Source: Vicia villosa (lineage: Eukaryota; Streptophyta; Magnoliopsida; Fabales; Fabaceae). Taken from it: DNA of 64,000 nt. Location: contig NC_081185.1 in the NCBI RefSeq assembly GCF_029867415.1, positions 108,730,566 to 108,794,565 on the forward strand. The letters are read 5' to 3'. The notes beneath the pieces were generated by a model. It did not search any database. It was not told where the DNA came from and saw only the letters and a program-made list of their open reading frames with translations. Positions within the stretch are counted from its first letter, which is position 1. Each line of letters begins with the position of its first letter. Shown here piece by piece: positions 22,201 to 36,758 of this stretch. Both the position numbers and the translations under genes were made by a program.

Positions 22201-23412
22201 AAGCAAAAACTGACGCCGTTAGCAAAAATTGGACGGAAAGGACTAACGTGGACCTTTTTGAACAATTAAAGGACAACTTTGGAACTTTTTATAGATAAAG
22301 GACCAGAATGAACCCTGAGATAAACTTAAGGGACCAAAAAGGGTATTTAGCCTTGATTAAAAGTGTCTTGAATGATATGACTACATATTGGATGAAATGT
22401 TCTCCTCTTCCCAAAGAGGTGATCCATAAAATAGAGGCAATGTGTAGGAGACACTTATGGACATGAAGGAATGATAAGAGCAAGAAGGCACCAGTGACAT
22501 GGAAAACTGTTTGTACTCCTCAGAAAAAGGTGGCATTAATATCATATCTTTGGAAGAATGGAATATAGCTCACATGATAAGGCTGCTATGGAATTTGAGT
22601 CGGAATAAGGATAATCTATGGTTAAGATGGGTACATTGCTACTACCTGAAAAATGAAAACTTGATGGAGGTCAGACCTAGAGCTATCTGCACTTGGATCA
22701 TTAAATGCATACTTAAACAAAGAGATATTGTGATGGGAATACAAAGTTGGAACATTTGTATGCAACAAACTAGTTTTAGTACCCAAAGAATGTATCTAGA
22801 GATGAACAATAGAGGTCAAGTTGTAGAATGGAGAAGCACTATGTACAATAACTTGGGCAGGCCTAGAGCCAAGGTAATATTTTGGTTATCCTGTCATGGC
22901 CGTTTAGCAACAAAAAAGAGGTTACAAAATTTTGGCGTTCTGCTGGATGGGAAGTACCATTTCTATGACAATGATGAAACCATACAACACCTTTGTTTGG
23001 TTGTAAAATTTTTAAGGAAGAGTGGAGGAAGGTTTTTGCTTGGATGCATATTACTAGGGAAGCGCTTGAGTGGGACGAAGATTTCAAATGGATAACGAAC
23101 ATGGGAAAAGGAAAGGGATGGAAACAAAGACTTATCAGAGCTGCTGCAGCAGAGATAGTCTGTGAAATTTAGAGATATAGAAATGACATGGTTTTTGGCA
23201 ATAGAGTTACAAACAATAAAATAAGAGATATAGTAATAGATACCTTAGTTTATAGGGGGTGGATGGACCCAAAAATTAGGAAGCACATTGCTTGCCTGAT
23301 GGTGATTTAATTGGGCCATTTTAGTTTCTATGTTATTGTGGTGGCTGGATCTTTAACGATCACCGTGTATATATTTGTTTTTGATTTAATGAGAATCTCT
23401 TAATTTGAAAAG
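19250..23412 (+). pseudogene. LINE ORF2 (reverse transcriptase to C-terminus), interrupted
   Basis: The reading begins SKINWLRLRDGNNAYFYASL (about 19340-19400), the conserved segment before RT. It passes the RT catalytic box as CFGDDLILFARG (about 20355-20395; FADD is usual). After the Mutator-like insertion it continues through the zf-RVT region (RAKVIFWLSCHGRLATKKRL, about 22865-22925) to an end reading WRYRNDMVF-like and RGWMDP (about 23165-23270). Numerous stops and shifts are present. The 5' half (endonuclease) is missing. The tail ends near TTTGAAAAGAAAAAACC at 23396-23412. Confidence 0.8.
20701..22352. mobile_element. Mutator-like element, 1652 bp, nested in a LINE
   Basis: Ends are GGCTAAATACCCTTTTTGGT inward on both sides, with arms of at least 140 bp that remain closely matched (through CCTTTATCTATAAAAAGTTCC and AAAAAGGTCCACGTTAGTCC). 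TTGATTAAA flanks it at 20692-20700 and 22353-22361, a perfect 9-bp duplication. The LINE reading stops and resumes exactly at these points. The interior has no transposase. At about 21175-21720 it looks like a plant gene leader (CT-rich, CAACAACAACAAC, short purine-free runs), so it could be a gene-capturing (Pack-MULE) copy; that is inference. Confidence 0.92.
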
Positions 23413-23650
23413 AAAAAACCATTCAACTTTCAAAGTAATTTGTAATTGATTATTTAGTTAATTGCATAATTATTCTTTTGCATTGTTGTCGACTATTGTT
23501 GACTAGATTTAACAAGGCAATTTTTTAAAAAATTTATCTTTGAGTTTATTTTATCAATTTTTTTTGCAAATAAATCAAAACGCTCAAAAAAGTTGTTCGT
23601 ATTAGGAATGTAAATGAATATCCATGGGTACGGATAGTATGATATCCGTG
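23413..23650. other. Spacer before an LTR element
   Basis: AT-rich. The last part, ATCCATGGGTACGGATAGTATGATATCC, resembles the wording of other plant repeat ends, but no partner was found here. No gene. Confidence 0.4.
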
Positions 23651-23887
23651 TGTTGTAAATTTTAATTATATTTCAAAAGTTTTAAATAAGTTTACTTTTA
23701 ATTTTTAAGTGACAAATTTTTTTCTTTAAAAAATATTATTATTTAATTTATTTATGATTTATAATCATATTTAATCATATTTAATTTAGTTAATTATTAT
23801 TTTATTCTAATAATAATTTGACTTAGTCAAAGTAATTAAACTTTTTTTTCTCTCTTTCTTATATATACACCTATCTTTCTTTTAGAC
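23651..23887 (+). repeat. 5' LTR (identifiable part) of the Angela-like element
   Basis: Matches 30675-30848 in the same orientation up to GACTTAGTCAAAG. The next 55 bp (23833-23887) match the 3' copy only as reverse complement. Beyond that no partner exists, so the true LTR end is unknown; sequence up to about 24200 may still belong to it. Confidence 0.7.
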
Positions 23888-24199
23888 CGGAGATACAAAA
23901 TGGAAACAAATAACATAAATTGCATAGATTTCTTTTCTTCTGGTCACATCTTCCAGTCATCTACAAATGATTTCTTGTTGTTCTGTTGCCTCAGAATCTT
24001 ATAAAGAATCTGAGAAGAGCCTGTTGAATCCTGGGAGATTTGCGCTTATGAAGCGGATAAATCCTTAAGGACAGTGTATTTACACGCCTCAGATTTATGT
24101 AATGGCTTATTATTTTGCAGGTTCAATGGTTCTTATTCTGAGGAGAGATGATCGAATTATATTGGTGGTCAAATTTCTACAACAATCTTATGGATTTAA

Positions 24200-25050
24200 C
24201 TGACCTTGTTTGAAAAAAGGAACATAAGAAATTTGGATGGAGTTGATCATATTGCCAAGCGAAAAATAAGGTTAGGAAAAAGTTTATAATAATTTTTTAT
24301 TATAAAGTTTGATTGAATGAGTTACTTAATCTCATTTTTGTGCATATGTTGTGGTTTTATTTTTTTACTTTATTTTTTCTATACATTAGACTTTACCTTG
24401 ATTATAGATGATATTTTAATTATTTATCTATATTGCATATTATTAGGTGTACTGTTTTATGTGTTTACGCTTTTAAAATTTAATTAAAATATAATTTTAT
24501 ATGTTAATTGCTATTTATTAATTAAGTCTTAGTAAGTTTGACCAAAAATAATTTTAGAAATATATTTCCTAATATTTATTGTGTATGTATAATAAAGTAA
24601 AATAAAAATGGAAGGCAATTTGTGTATCATATGATTGGTTTGGAAAATAAGTTTTACCTTAAACAAAGACAAATTATAGGAATATAATATGCACTTTAAT
24701 TACGTTTTATTCTTAGGAAAAAGAATATGCGTTGCTACAAAAGAAGGTTATTGATTTATATCAAAAGAAATCAATAAAAAATAATAATATTGAGGTTACA
24801 TATTGATTTATATTGTTTTATATTAAATATTGTTCCTACATATATAATTGTATTCTTATGAGTTGTTCAAAAGAAAAAAAAAAAGTAATATTGATTTACT
24901 GATATGTGTTGTTCCTTGATTATTTATTTGGACGGTTTTTTATCTAATATTAATAAAATTATTCTTTAAATATTTATCATATATATTAATTATATAGTAT
25001 TAATTATAATATATATTATTATGTCATTAAAGATAAACGTTTCTTTCATA
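24200..25050. other. AT-rich internal sequence without recognisable genes
   Basis: No conserved protein piece, primer site or terminal repeat was found. It is probably degraded internal sequence of the surrounding LTR element. Confidence 0.4.
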
Positions 25051-25059
25051 TAATTTAAT

Positions 25060-25580
25060 GAGTTAAATACGTTTTTAGTCCCTATAAATATGCGACCCTG
25101 CATTTTTAGTCCCTATAAAATTTTCCTTTTATAAAATTATTATGCACCTAGTTTCAGTCTTTACTGTTAAACCAATGTGTATTTTAGAATGATTATTTTG
25201 CAGACATGTTCATAATGTTTTAAAAAGTTCCCGAAAAAAACAAAACTCAAAATTTAATTTCTAAGTTGAGATTTTCATTATTTTTATCATTATTTTTTGA
25301 AATTTGAAAAATTCATATTTAATTTTTCGCGTTTTAAAAAATTCTAAAACTTGATAAATAAATATTTTACAGTATTCTAAACATATATAAAAAAAATTAT
25401 TCCAAAAATTTAAAAATTAAAGGATAATTAAACAGTTTTTAAAATTTTAGAAAATAGCAGAGACTGAAATTGCATGTATAAAAATTTTAGAAAGACCATT
25501 TATTAAAGAAAAATTTTATAGGGACTAAAAATGCAGGGTCGCACTCGCATATTTATAGGGAGTAAAAACGTATTTAACTC
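25060..25580. mobile_element. Mutator-type MITE, 521 bp, perfect 9-bp TSD
   Basis: Inverted ends GAGTTAAATACGTTTTTAGT continue through CCCTATAAATATGCGA. TAATTTAAT is repeated at 25051-25059 and 25581-25589. The arms carry the AGTCCCTATAAA wording of a widespread legume Mutator-like family. The interior is AT-rich and non-coding. Confidence 0.9.
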
Positions 25581-25589
25581 TAATTTAAT

Positions 25590-26042
25590 GGTATGTTTGA
25601 AACTGACTGTATTGATATTATTGTTATTATTTCATACAATAATATAAATTAATTATGTTTCTAAAATAAATTGCCCTCATGATTGTAGATTAATTGTCAT
25701 TTCAATTGCTTAATTGAAATTTAATTTAACATTGAAATACATATAGTCATTATATAGTTGTTGTGTTTGTGATGTTCATAATTATATTTTATTGTTGATG
25801 TGTTAATTATATGTGTCATAAATATTTCGTTTTAAATTACAACACATTTTCTAATGAATAAATATAAGTTAATATTATTTATCTGAATAAATAATTGAGT
25901 TAAAAGTGTAAAATTGAAATATATTTCTTTATGACTCAAGTTTGTGTGACTATATAATATATTGATATGCCTTGTTTAGAATATAATTTAGTGTAGGGGT
26001 ATATAATAGTTATATTTTTATTATATGAGAATTTAATTTGAC

Positions 26043-26044
<2 letters not shown>
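25590..26044. other. AT-rich spacer
   Basis: No features recognised. Confidence 0.4.

Positions 26045-26114
<70 letters not shown>
26045..26114. repeat. (TA)n microsatellite
   Basis: About 70 bp of TA; first tract of a chain alternating with MITEs. Confidence 0.95.

Positions 26115-28624
<2,510 letters not shown>

Positions 28625-28713
<89 letters not shown>
28625..28713. repeat. (TA)n microsatellite
   Basis: About 89 bp of TA. Confidence 0.95.
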
Positions 28714-29261
<548 letters not shown>

Positions 29262-29980
29262 AATAAAGATATTTTATATTATAAAATATTACTTAATTAT
29301 TTTTATTGAAAACAAATAAAATAATTCTTGAATATACATATTATATTATATAATATGAATGAGAGAAAGGAGAAAAATAAATTAAACAAAAATGTGATTA
29401 TTATTATTATTGATATACTTTAAAGAAGTTTATATGATATAATAATTAGAGAAACTTGAATAATATTGTTTTAATTGTGAGAATAAATTTTTATATTATT
29501 GGAAAATTATTTATTTTTATTGAGTATTGTAAAAAATATTTATACGGTGAGTTTTAATCACATGAGATATTTTGAATGATAATTTAAATTATGGTATTCC
29601 TTATAGTGGATGATCCAATGTATTACAATAATACATTGATGTTAATATATGATTCAAATGAGAATAAAATTAAATGTGAAACTATTTCTCATTGTGGGGG
29701 GTGTTGTCATTTGAAAAACATTCAAACACACCTTTATAATAAAATCTTAAATAGATTTAAGTTTATTTTTATTGAGAAATAATGATGTCGCTTACAAGTT
29801 ATTTAAGCAGACCTGCATAAATTTAATTATGCAGACCAAGTTTAATATTCAAACTTGAGTAATATTTGAGATTCATTGACTTAAAGACGTCTTAGTCAAT
29901 ATTTTTTAGGAAGAAAAATAGTGACTTCCTCATTTGTGTATAAAAGTAGCTATTAAACGATGAGATAATATCATGAATTT
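29262..29980. other. AT-rich stretch inside the Angela-like shell
   Basis: A 63-residue frame at 29591-29782 has no recognised motif. It is probably decayed pol or flanking sequence. Nothing else seen. Confidence 0.4.
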
Positions 29981-30674
29981 ATGTGAAGTTAGATCAAAAT
30001 GATTGCAGTTGATCCTCTGACAAAATCCCTAGGGAGAAATTAATTTGTAACACATCGAGGGGAATTGGACTTAGCCAATTGAAACTAATAAGTAATGAGA
30101 ACCCAATCTTTGTGATTGGAGATCCAATGAAAAAGGTTCATATGGGTAAGAACAAGTCACTTGTTAGTTCTGCTAGCACCAAATATTATTTGATTAATTT
30201 TTTCTTGTGTCCTTTTCCTATGGTGTACTTGAGAAAGTGCTAGACACTGCATTATTGAGAGGATAAGCTTATGTAGCTTTTAATGAATTTCATATCCTTT
30301 ATTGGTGGTGTATGATTTGCAGCATACACTTGATGAAATCACCTATACGAGTGTCGAGTGCGGCCGCTTGTATGAGATCTTGGCGAAATCTCTAGAGCAC
30401 TCATGAAATAACCAGGCACGCGCATGACCTATTAGCGCACCACAGGGTCAACAACAAGAATTGTGGGAGTGTGATGTGAGTGGTAGACCTCTAACATACA
30501 CTAAGTGATGTTGGTTCATATAGCTTGCTACACCAATCTCACTGTATGTTAAGTACTATCATTCTAGGACTAGTTCATATAGCTTGCTACACTAGTTTGA
30601 TGCATCACATTCATGACGTGAATCCAGAAAATTTTATTTTTTCTTCTTTTAAACTTTTGAAATATGTGGGGGAT

Positions 30675-30903
30675 TGTTGTAAATTTTAATTATATTTCAA
30701 AAGTTTTAAATAAGTTTACTTTTAATTTTTAAGTGACAAATTTTTTTCTTTAAAAATATTATTATTTAATTTATTTATGATTTATAATCATATTTAATTT
30801 AGTTAATTATTATTTTATTCTAATAATAATTTGACTTAGTCAAAGTAAGTCTAAAAGAAAGATAGGTGTATATATAAGAAAGAGAGAGAAAAAAGTTTAA
30901 TTA
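30675..30903 (+). repeat. 3' LTR (truncated) of the Angela-like element, with a 55-bp inversion
   Basis: Follows the polypurine tract and matches 23651-23832 to GTCAAAGTAA (allowing a 10-bp and a 1-bp gap). From 30849 to 30903 it is the reverse complement of 23833-23887 (GTCTAAAAGAAAGATAGGTG...GTTTAATTA). It is then replaced by Athila coding sequence. Confidence 0.75.
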
Positions 30904-30904
30904 C

Positions 30905-31455
30905 TTCTTCTTCTGGTTATTGTAAGGCATTTAGCACATTAAACACCACTTGTTGACACTTTACCCTCATAGTGAGTTCACCCTTCTCCACATCAATCAA
31001 AGTTCTTCTAGTAGCAAGAAAAGGTCTTCCTAACATAATAGGAATGTCTTCATCAGCATCAAAATCCATTATGATGAAGTCAGCTGGAAATACAAATTTG
31101 TCAACCCTGACCAGAACATCTTCAATCTTCCCTTGGGGATAGCAAATGCTTCTGCCTGCTAGCTGCAGAGTGATGGTTGTAGGCCTGGCTGCCCCTATTT
31201 CTAGTTTCTTGAATACGGACAAAGGCATAAGATTAATGCTTGCCCTTAGGTCACATAGTGCTTTTCCACAAAATGAATCACCAATATTGCAAGGTATAGT
31301 AAAAATTCCAGGATCTTTCAACTTGGGAGGAAGCTTTCCTTGCACCAATTGACTACATTCTTGAGTAAGTTCAATAGTGGCGAATTCTCCCAATATTTTC
31401 CTTTTAGTAAGCATTTCTTTCATGAACTTGAAGTAATTCAGCATTTGTTCAATAG
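30905..31455 (-). pseudogene. Athila-type Gypsy protease region
   Basis: An open frame at 31444-30917 encodes the retropepsin-like part of Athila polyproteins: GNIGDSFCGKALCDLRASIN-like sequence (catalytic Asp-Leu-Arg-Ala replacing the usual DLGAS, one change), INLMPLSVFKKL, FIIMDFDADEDIPIMLGRPF and TRRTLIDVEKGELTMRV. It is linked to the gag pieces at 34776-36524 on the same strand and separated from them by a solo LTR. RT, RNase H and integrase are absent, so the element is truncated at 30905. Confidence 0.85.
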
Positions 31456-31726
31456 CTTCTTGTCATACCCCAATTTTTGACCCTAAGATCATATATCCTT
31501 CATATCCCAATCATTAATCAAGAGATTCACTTGGAAGTTTTGTTTGTGGTGTTGCACTCACCTCATCAATAAGAGGGATCGTCAAGCACCAATGATTGTT
31601 TATCTTGTATGCATATTATACTAACCCAAATACCAAAAATATTGCTTTGTTTCTTTGTAGGCTTTTGTTTTGTAGGTACCAAGCCAAGACATGCAATAAA
31701 CAAGACATTTTCCACATTTTGGACTG

Positions 31727-32716
31727 ATGAAATCGATTTCCCTCTTGGGTAAATCGATTTCCCTACAGCAATTTTCAACAAAATCACATTCTGGACAGCA
31801 TGAAATCGATTTCCCTCCTGGGCAAATCAATTTCCCTAGTGTATTTTGCGCCAAATTCTCTTCTGGAACAGAGTGAAATCGATTTCACTCCTGGGGGAAA
31901 TCGATTTCCTTAAGGCGAAATTCAAAAAAAAAAAGAGAGGGAAGCTTGATTTGATTTTGGCACCTATTTTCTTTAACCATTTTTGTCATTTTACCAATTT
32001 TCCACCTCACCAAAATAATTCCCTTCATTAATTCCATTTTAACCTCATTTTACCATTTTTTACCATTTAAATGCCACTTTAATCACCAATTAAACACAAG
32101 TTAATTAACTAAGAGCAAATGACCAAATTGCCACTACTCTTGCTCTCATCCTATAAATAGAGACCACTACTCTCTCATTTCTCAAGCTTTGAGAGCCAAA
32201 AAACCCCTTGCAATTTCTCTTCTCATCCCTACCAAATTCACCAAAGCTCTTTGTTCTTTCATAAAGTTTGTGAGTCACACCTTGAACCTCACAAACTTTG
32301 AGCTAAACCACCATCCATTTCACTCTTTTTTCTTCATATTGTTGAGAGATCAAGATTTGTGTTGGTGATTCTTGAAGTGGATCTAAGTTTTGTTCAAGAA
32401 TTGGTAATTTTCATCATCCTTTTTCATCTACCATAGTGTGATTCTTTTGTGCTTGTGTGTGATGCATCTTTGATGCTATATTGGTCCTATTTGATGGTGA
32501 TTTGATGGAAAATTCGTGCTCCAATTGATATGTGATCATAAGGTGTTTGTATGTTTGCTTAAGTCAAGTTTTATGCTTCTTAATGCTGATTTTTTGAAAA
32601 CTGCACTGAGGAAATCGATTTCCTCCTTAGGGAAATCGATTTCCATTCCGTTTCTGCGCAAGATTTGAAAACCTGCATTAAGGAAATCGATTTCCTCCTT
32701 AGGCAAATCGATTTCC
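31727..32716. repeat. Nine AAATCGATTT palindromes, mostly paired
   Basis: The 10-bp palindrome, usually extended to GGAAATCGATTTCC, occurs in closely spaced pairs near 31731/31751, 31875/31898, 32609/32629 and 32683/32705. A single one lies near 31804, with a degenerate partner (AAATCAATTT) about 20 bp on. Each pair is separated by CTCCT(T/G)(A/G)GG-like spacers. The grouping in two clusters, in U3 and in the transcribed leader, suggests duplicated sites. Function unknown. Confidence 0.75.
32152..32159 (+). promoter_or_regulatory. LTR TATA box
   Basis: TATAAATA preceded by TGCTCTCATCC and followed by AGAGACCACTACTCTCTC, a typical plant core promoter. It marks the U3/R region of the Ogre-like LTR. 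Confidence 0.7.
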
Positions 32717-34775
32717 CCTGGGACAGAATGTGTTTTTTGCCTTTTTTATGCTTGTTTTGGCTTCCTTCTTCCTCCACTTCATTAATATCATTGGATCTAG
32801 GATGTTGATAGGTTTGAAATGACCAAATCCATAATATTAGATGAATGATATTAATGATAGTGTGAGTTGACTTTACTTTATGCATTTTATCTTCTTCTTC
32901 TCCTTTTTTTCTTTTGATCGATGAAAGTCTTAACACTTTGAGAATTCTTATGGATTCTTAGTAAAGACTAGATCGTTACCTATTTTCTTTTCGTGCGGTA
33001 TTGCTTTCGGAGAATGATCTACATATCATTTCTCTCGCATGCATTAGCACATAAAGTTTTGACCGGCCTCGTTGTAGGGTGATTTCTACATAAATCACTT
33101 GACGATCTGCTTAACATAGCGCAATATTTCGTGTCCCGAACAAAAAAGATCAAATATGGAAGAGAATTGTATGCGGTTGATTTAAGACTTATGGAAATTT
33201 ATCGTGTAGTCGCTACGATTTTATCAAGCTTCTGATAAAGTTCCATTGAATTTAAATCCGAGAACATCCTTCACTCACCATCGATCTTTACTACTAACTT
33301 TGATAACATACTTGACAAGTTTCAAGATGGTTATCTTTAACATCTAACAACTAACTTTAATTTCCTCAATTTATTATACCGCTCTTTATATTTCTCGCTT
33401 TATCGCTTTATTTTATCATTTCATCATATTTACATTCCGCTATTTTTCCTTTGTCCATTTGGACGTTTATATTCCGCTATTTTCTCTTTGTCCATTTGGA
33501 CATATGTTTATGTTTCTGCTATTTTTCTTTTGTCCACTTGGACCATACTTTACTTTTATGCTAAAACACTAATAAATAACAAAAATCTAAAAAAACACCT
33601 AAGGCTCTCTTTTGGACTATTGGTTACTATCCCTAGCATTCTGGAGACTCGGACTTATGGACTTAGGACCTCTGGACTCTCATTCTGTTATTACTTTGTG
33701 ATTGTTCTGTCTGTCTGGCATTGGATTGTTGTCTGTTTATGTGTGCAGGTATTTCCTTGAAAGCCCTTGATGGTTAATTCCAAGGCATTGAGATAAGGAT
33801 TTTACCCGAAAACAGCCGTTACTCTGCCCGATTTTTGTCAGAATTTTAATGTGCTTAATGCAAAGTGGTGCTAAGACAATAAGTTTATCTGGATCCCCAA
33901 GTGATAATGTTGGTTTAGTATTGATATTCCAAAGGATGGGAAATCTACCTTGACTCATAATGTCAAGTGTTGGCTTCTTATTTGGTTAGACCGTTTCTTT
34001 CCTTAGCTTTTATTTTATGCACTAGGTTAGCCTCTTCATCTCCTCCCATTCTTAAATTTTCAAAATCTTCTCCCTTTTTCAAAAACATTCTTATGTTTGC
34101 AAACCTTTTCAAAACCCTTTTTCTTAAAAAATATATTTTGCCCTTAGTGGCCTTTTCCTCTTTTCTTCAAAAGTTTAGACACTGTTAATTGTCGAAACGA
34201 GTGGTTATACCCCACGATTTTGAAATTGATTGATATAATGAGATATTTTCCGCGTGAGAGAGCTAGTGGCATACTCGTCGATTTTATCCGAGTTGGAGCC
34301 CTTCTTTCATTAGCGATGCAAAGAACTCGTTTGTTCTCATGCTCAAGATCAATGGCTGAGTATTTCTCTCCAACGACGATAAAGTGTTTATTCGTTTTAA
34401 AAACGTTTTCCCTTTAAGCGGAACTACATTAGCTCTGACTTCTCCATTGCACCGAGGAGGTATGTAGGCACAAAGCTTAACGCTTTGCCGAGCTTATTTT
34501 AAAAATAAAACAAACCCTTTTTTAAGCACACACCACACAGATTTTCAAAAAGGTTCCTGTGGAGTACCACAGATATGAGGGGTGCTTTAAACCTTCCCCT
34601 CATATAATCAACACCCGAACTTGAGTTCTCTTCCTTGTTTTAAAAACAAAACTTTGGGTTTTTCGTTCTTTTCCCTTTTCCTTTGAAAAAATAAAGCGCG
34701 GTGGCGATTTCAAACGAAATATTGATTCGAGTCAATCCCATGGCTTCGATATCAGATTTTCCCTGCTACACTTCT

Positions 34776-36524
34776 ATCAAAGGTACGTTGATGTGAAGTT
34801 GCTTGAGTATCTCCATGAACTTGCCAAATTGTTGTTCCTCTTTTGCCTTCCTAATCCTTTGTGGAAAGGGAGGTGGTGGCCTTTCTTGAACAAACTTCTT
34901 ATCATTGCCTGACTGTGCCAAGTCCTCAGGTTTCTTAGAGGACTTAGGAGTCTTGCCATGATTAATTTCAACTCGTCTCTCTTTATCATTTTCTACCGAG
35001 GTCGGTTCCCTAACAGACACGTCTCTCTCTTTAGTGTTGTCCTTATCAGGCAGGGCTCCACTAGCCTCAGTTTCTTTACGTGGGGGTGTTTCACATTCTT
35101 TTCCATTTCTTAGTTTAATAACTTTGCAAGTCACTACATTCTTCACCCTATATGTAGTGGGTGCTTTAGTGGAGCTAGGAAGTGCCCTCTGTGGTCTTGA
35201 ACTCAAAGTTGTGGCAATTTCCGCATTTGGTTCTCTGGGTTTTTGATACTCACTCCTTGTGATAAGAACTGATTTTTTATATCTTGAATGAATGATTTTA
35301 GTATGTTTTCTAGCTGATTGTTACCTTGAGCAGGCGCAGCAAAACCAAGAGGAACTTGTGGTATTTGATTAGCTTGGGTCGTTTAAGGCCTCGGTTGACC
35401 TTGACTATTACTCCATGAAAAATTAGGAAGATTGCGCCACCCAGGATTGTAGGTGTTACTGTAGGGGTTATTGTACCTGTTGTTGCCCACATATTTGGCA
35501 GAAACGGGATTTGCAGTACACTCTTCAAATAAATGTGCCCCTCCATAGTAGACACAGGTAACTTCTGAAGCATTAGTAACCACCTTTACTGGTTCTGGTT
35601 TTGGCGTGTCTTGAGTCATCAAATTCTTCATCATTTGATGAATTTGTGCCACTTGTGTAGCAAGGGCTGTAGTCTCGGTGACTTTGTGAACTCCAGCAGG
35701 TCTCTTTTGAGGTGTGCTCACATTGGCTCGGGAAATAGGCCATTGATAAGTATTAGCAGTAATACTTTCAATCAAACGATATCGTTCTTCATAGGATTTG
35801 GACAATAGCACTCCTCCACTAGATGCATCAAGCATGTTCCTTGAAGAAGGAACTAGCCCATTGTAGAATGTCTCGAGTTGGATGCAAATAGGGATGCTAT
35901 GGTGAGGGCATTGCCTAAGTAACTCCTTAAATCTTTCCCAACCTTCAAAAAGCGATTCTTCATCTCCTTGCCTAAATGAGGTAATCTCATTTTTGCATTC
36001 TTGGAAGGAGAAAAATACTTAGCTAAGAACTTCTCAGTCAAGTCATTCCATGTGGCAATGGAATTTGGCTCCAAGGAATTCAACAAACTTTTGGCTCTAT
36101 CCCTTAGAGAGTAAGGAAACAATCTGAGTCTGAAGGCGTCATCAGTCACGCCTGGAATCTTGAAGTTGCTAGTAACATCCAGAAATTGCCTCAGGTGCAG
36201 ATGAGGGTCTTCATTAGGAGATCCAGAATATTGACTAGTAGTCTGTAATATTTGAAACATCATTGGTTTGAATGTAAATTGAGTTGTGGTGATCTCTGGC
36301 AAGACAATGCTAATATTCATTGATGTAGGGTCAAAAACATCATAGTCTCTGATGTTTCTTGCCCTGTCATTGGCAATACCAATAATGTCATTGTTTTCTG
36401 TCATGACTGGGATCTGCTCCTCCTCATCAGAATCTTCCTGCACTGGTGGAGGTGGAGGTGGAGATGGATGTGGATCTGGTGGATCTGGTGGATCAATGTC
36501 TGCCAGATTATCTTCTGCAGGCAC
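34776..36524 (-). pseudogene. Athila-type gag region
   Basis: On the minus strand a 223-residue frame (36524-35853) holds a Pro/Asp-rich head (PPDPPDPHPSPPPPPPVQED) and the gag core: LHLRQFLDVTSNFKIPGVTD, RLRLFPYSLRDRAKSLLNSL, ATWNDLTEKFLAKYF. After a frameshift near 35990, 35835-35383 continues with SYEERYRLIESITANTYQWP, the region before the knuckle. A single-Cys remnant of the knuckle (CVYYGGAHLFEEC) lies near 35540. A Lys/Glu-rich linker (35206-34766) leads to the protease beyond the solo LTR. At least two frame breaks inactivate it. Confidence 0.85.
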
Positions 36525-36733
36525 GTCTGGAATATGTCTAGCACATCTTTGTCTTCTTAGATCCCTGAATGTTCTTTTAGGTTCAGAAAATCTACTGTGA
36601 ATAGGTCATGACGTTATGGGCATGCAACAGCTTACACCTGTCGTGACACCAAACTACAGCAGAATGTCAAAAACGCAAATGCTTAAACTGAAAATAAATA
36701 GAATTAAATACAAAATCAGAAATGTAGAAATAA

Positions 36734-36752
36734 CTCCCTGGCAACGGCTCCA
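36734..36752 (-). other. Primer-binding site of the Athila-like element
   Basis: The minus strand reads TGGAGCCGTTGCCAGGGAG, two or three changes from TGGCGCCGTTGCCGGGGA, the tRNA-Asp-type primer site used by Athila elements. It lies between gag and the inferred 5' LTR, as expected. Confidence 0.75.
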
Positions 36753-36758
36753 AAAACC

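Larger units (their letters stand above)
31461..34770 (+). mobile_element. Solo LTR of an Ogre/Tat-like Gypsy element, 3310 bp
   Basis: It begins TGTCATACCCCAATTTTTGA and ends CCCTGCTACA, bounded by CTTCT at 31456-31460 and 34771-34775. A TATA box (TATAAATA, 32152-32159) sits about 700 bp in, followed by leader-like sequence, which orients it plus. The unusual length and start fit Ogre-type LTRs known from pea, vetch and Medicago; the family name is inference. It contains repeated AAATCGATTT motifs. It interrupts the Athila gag-protease frame in opposite orientation. Confidence 0.85.

Noticed and set aside
33488..33760. Possible membrane protein of 90 residues
   Set aside because: Hydrophobic by T-rich composition, inside the Ogre-like solo LTR, with no family resemblance.
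36352..36600. Gly/Ser-rich plus-strand frame
   Set aside because: Shadow of the Pro/Asp-rich head of Athila gag on the opposite strand.
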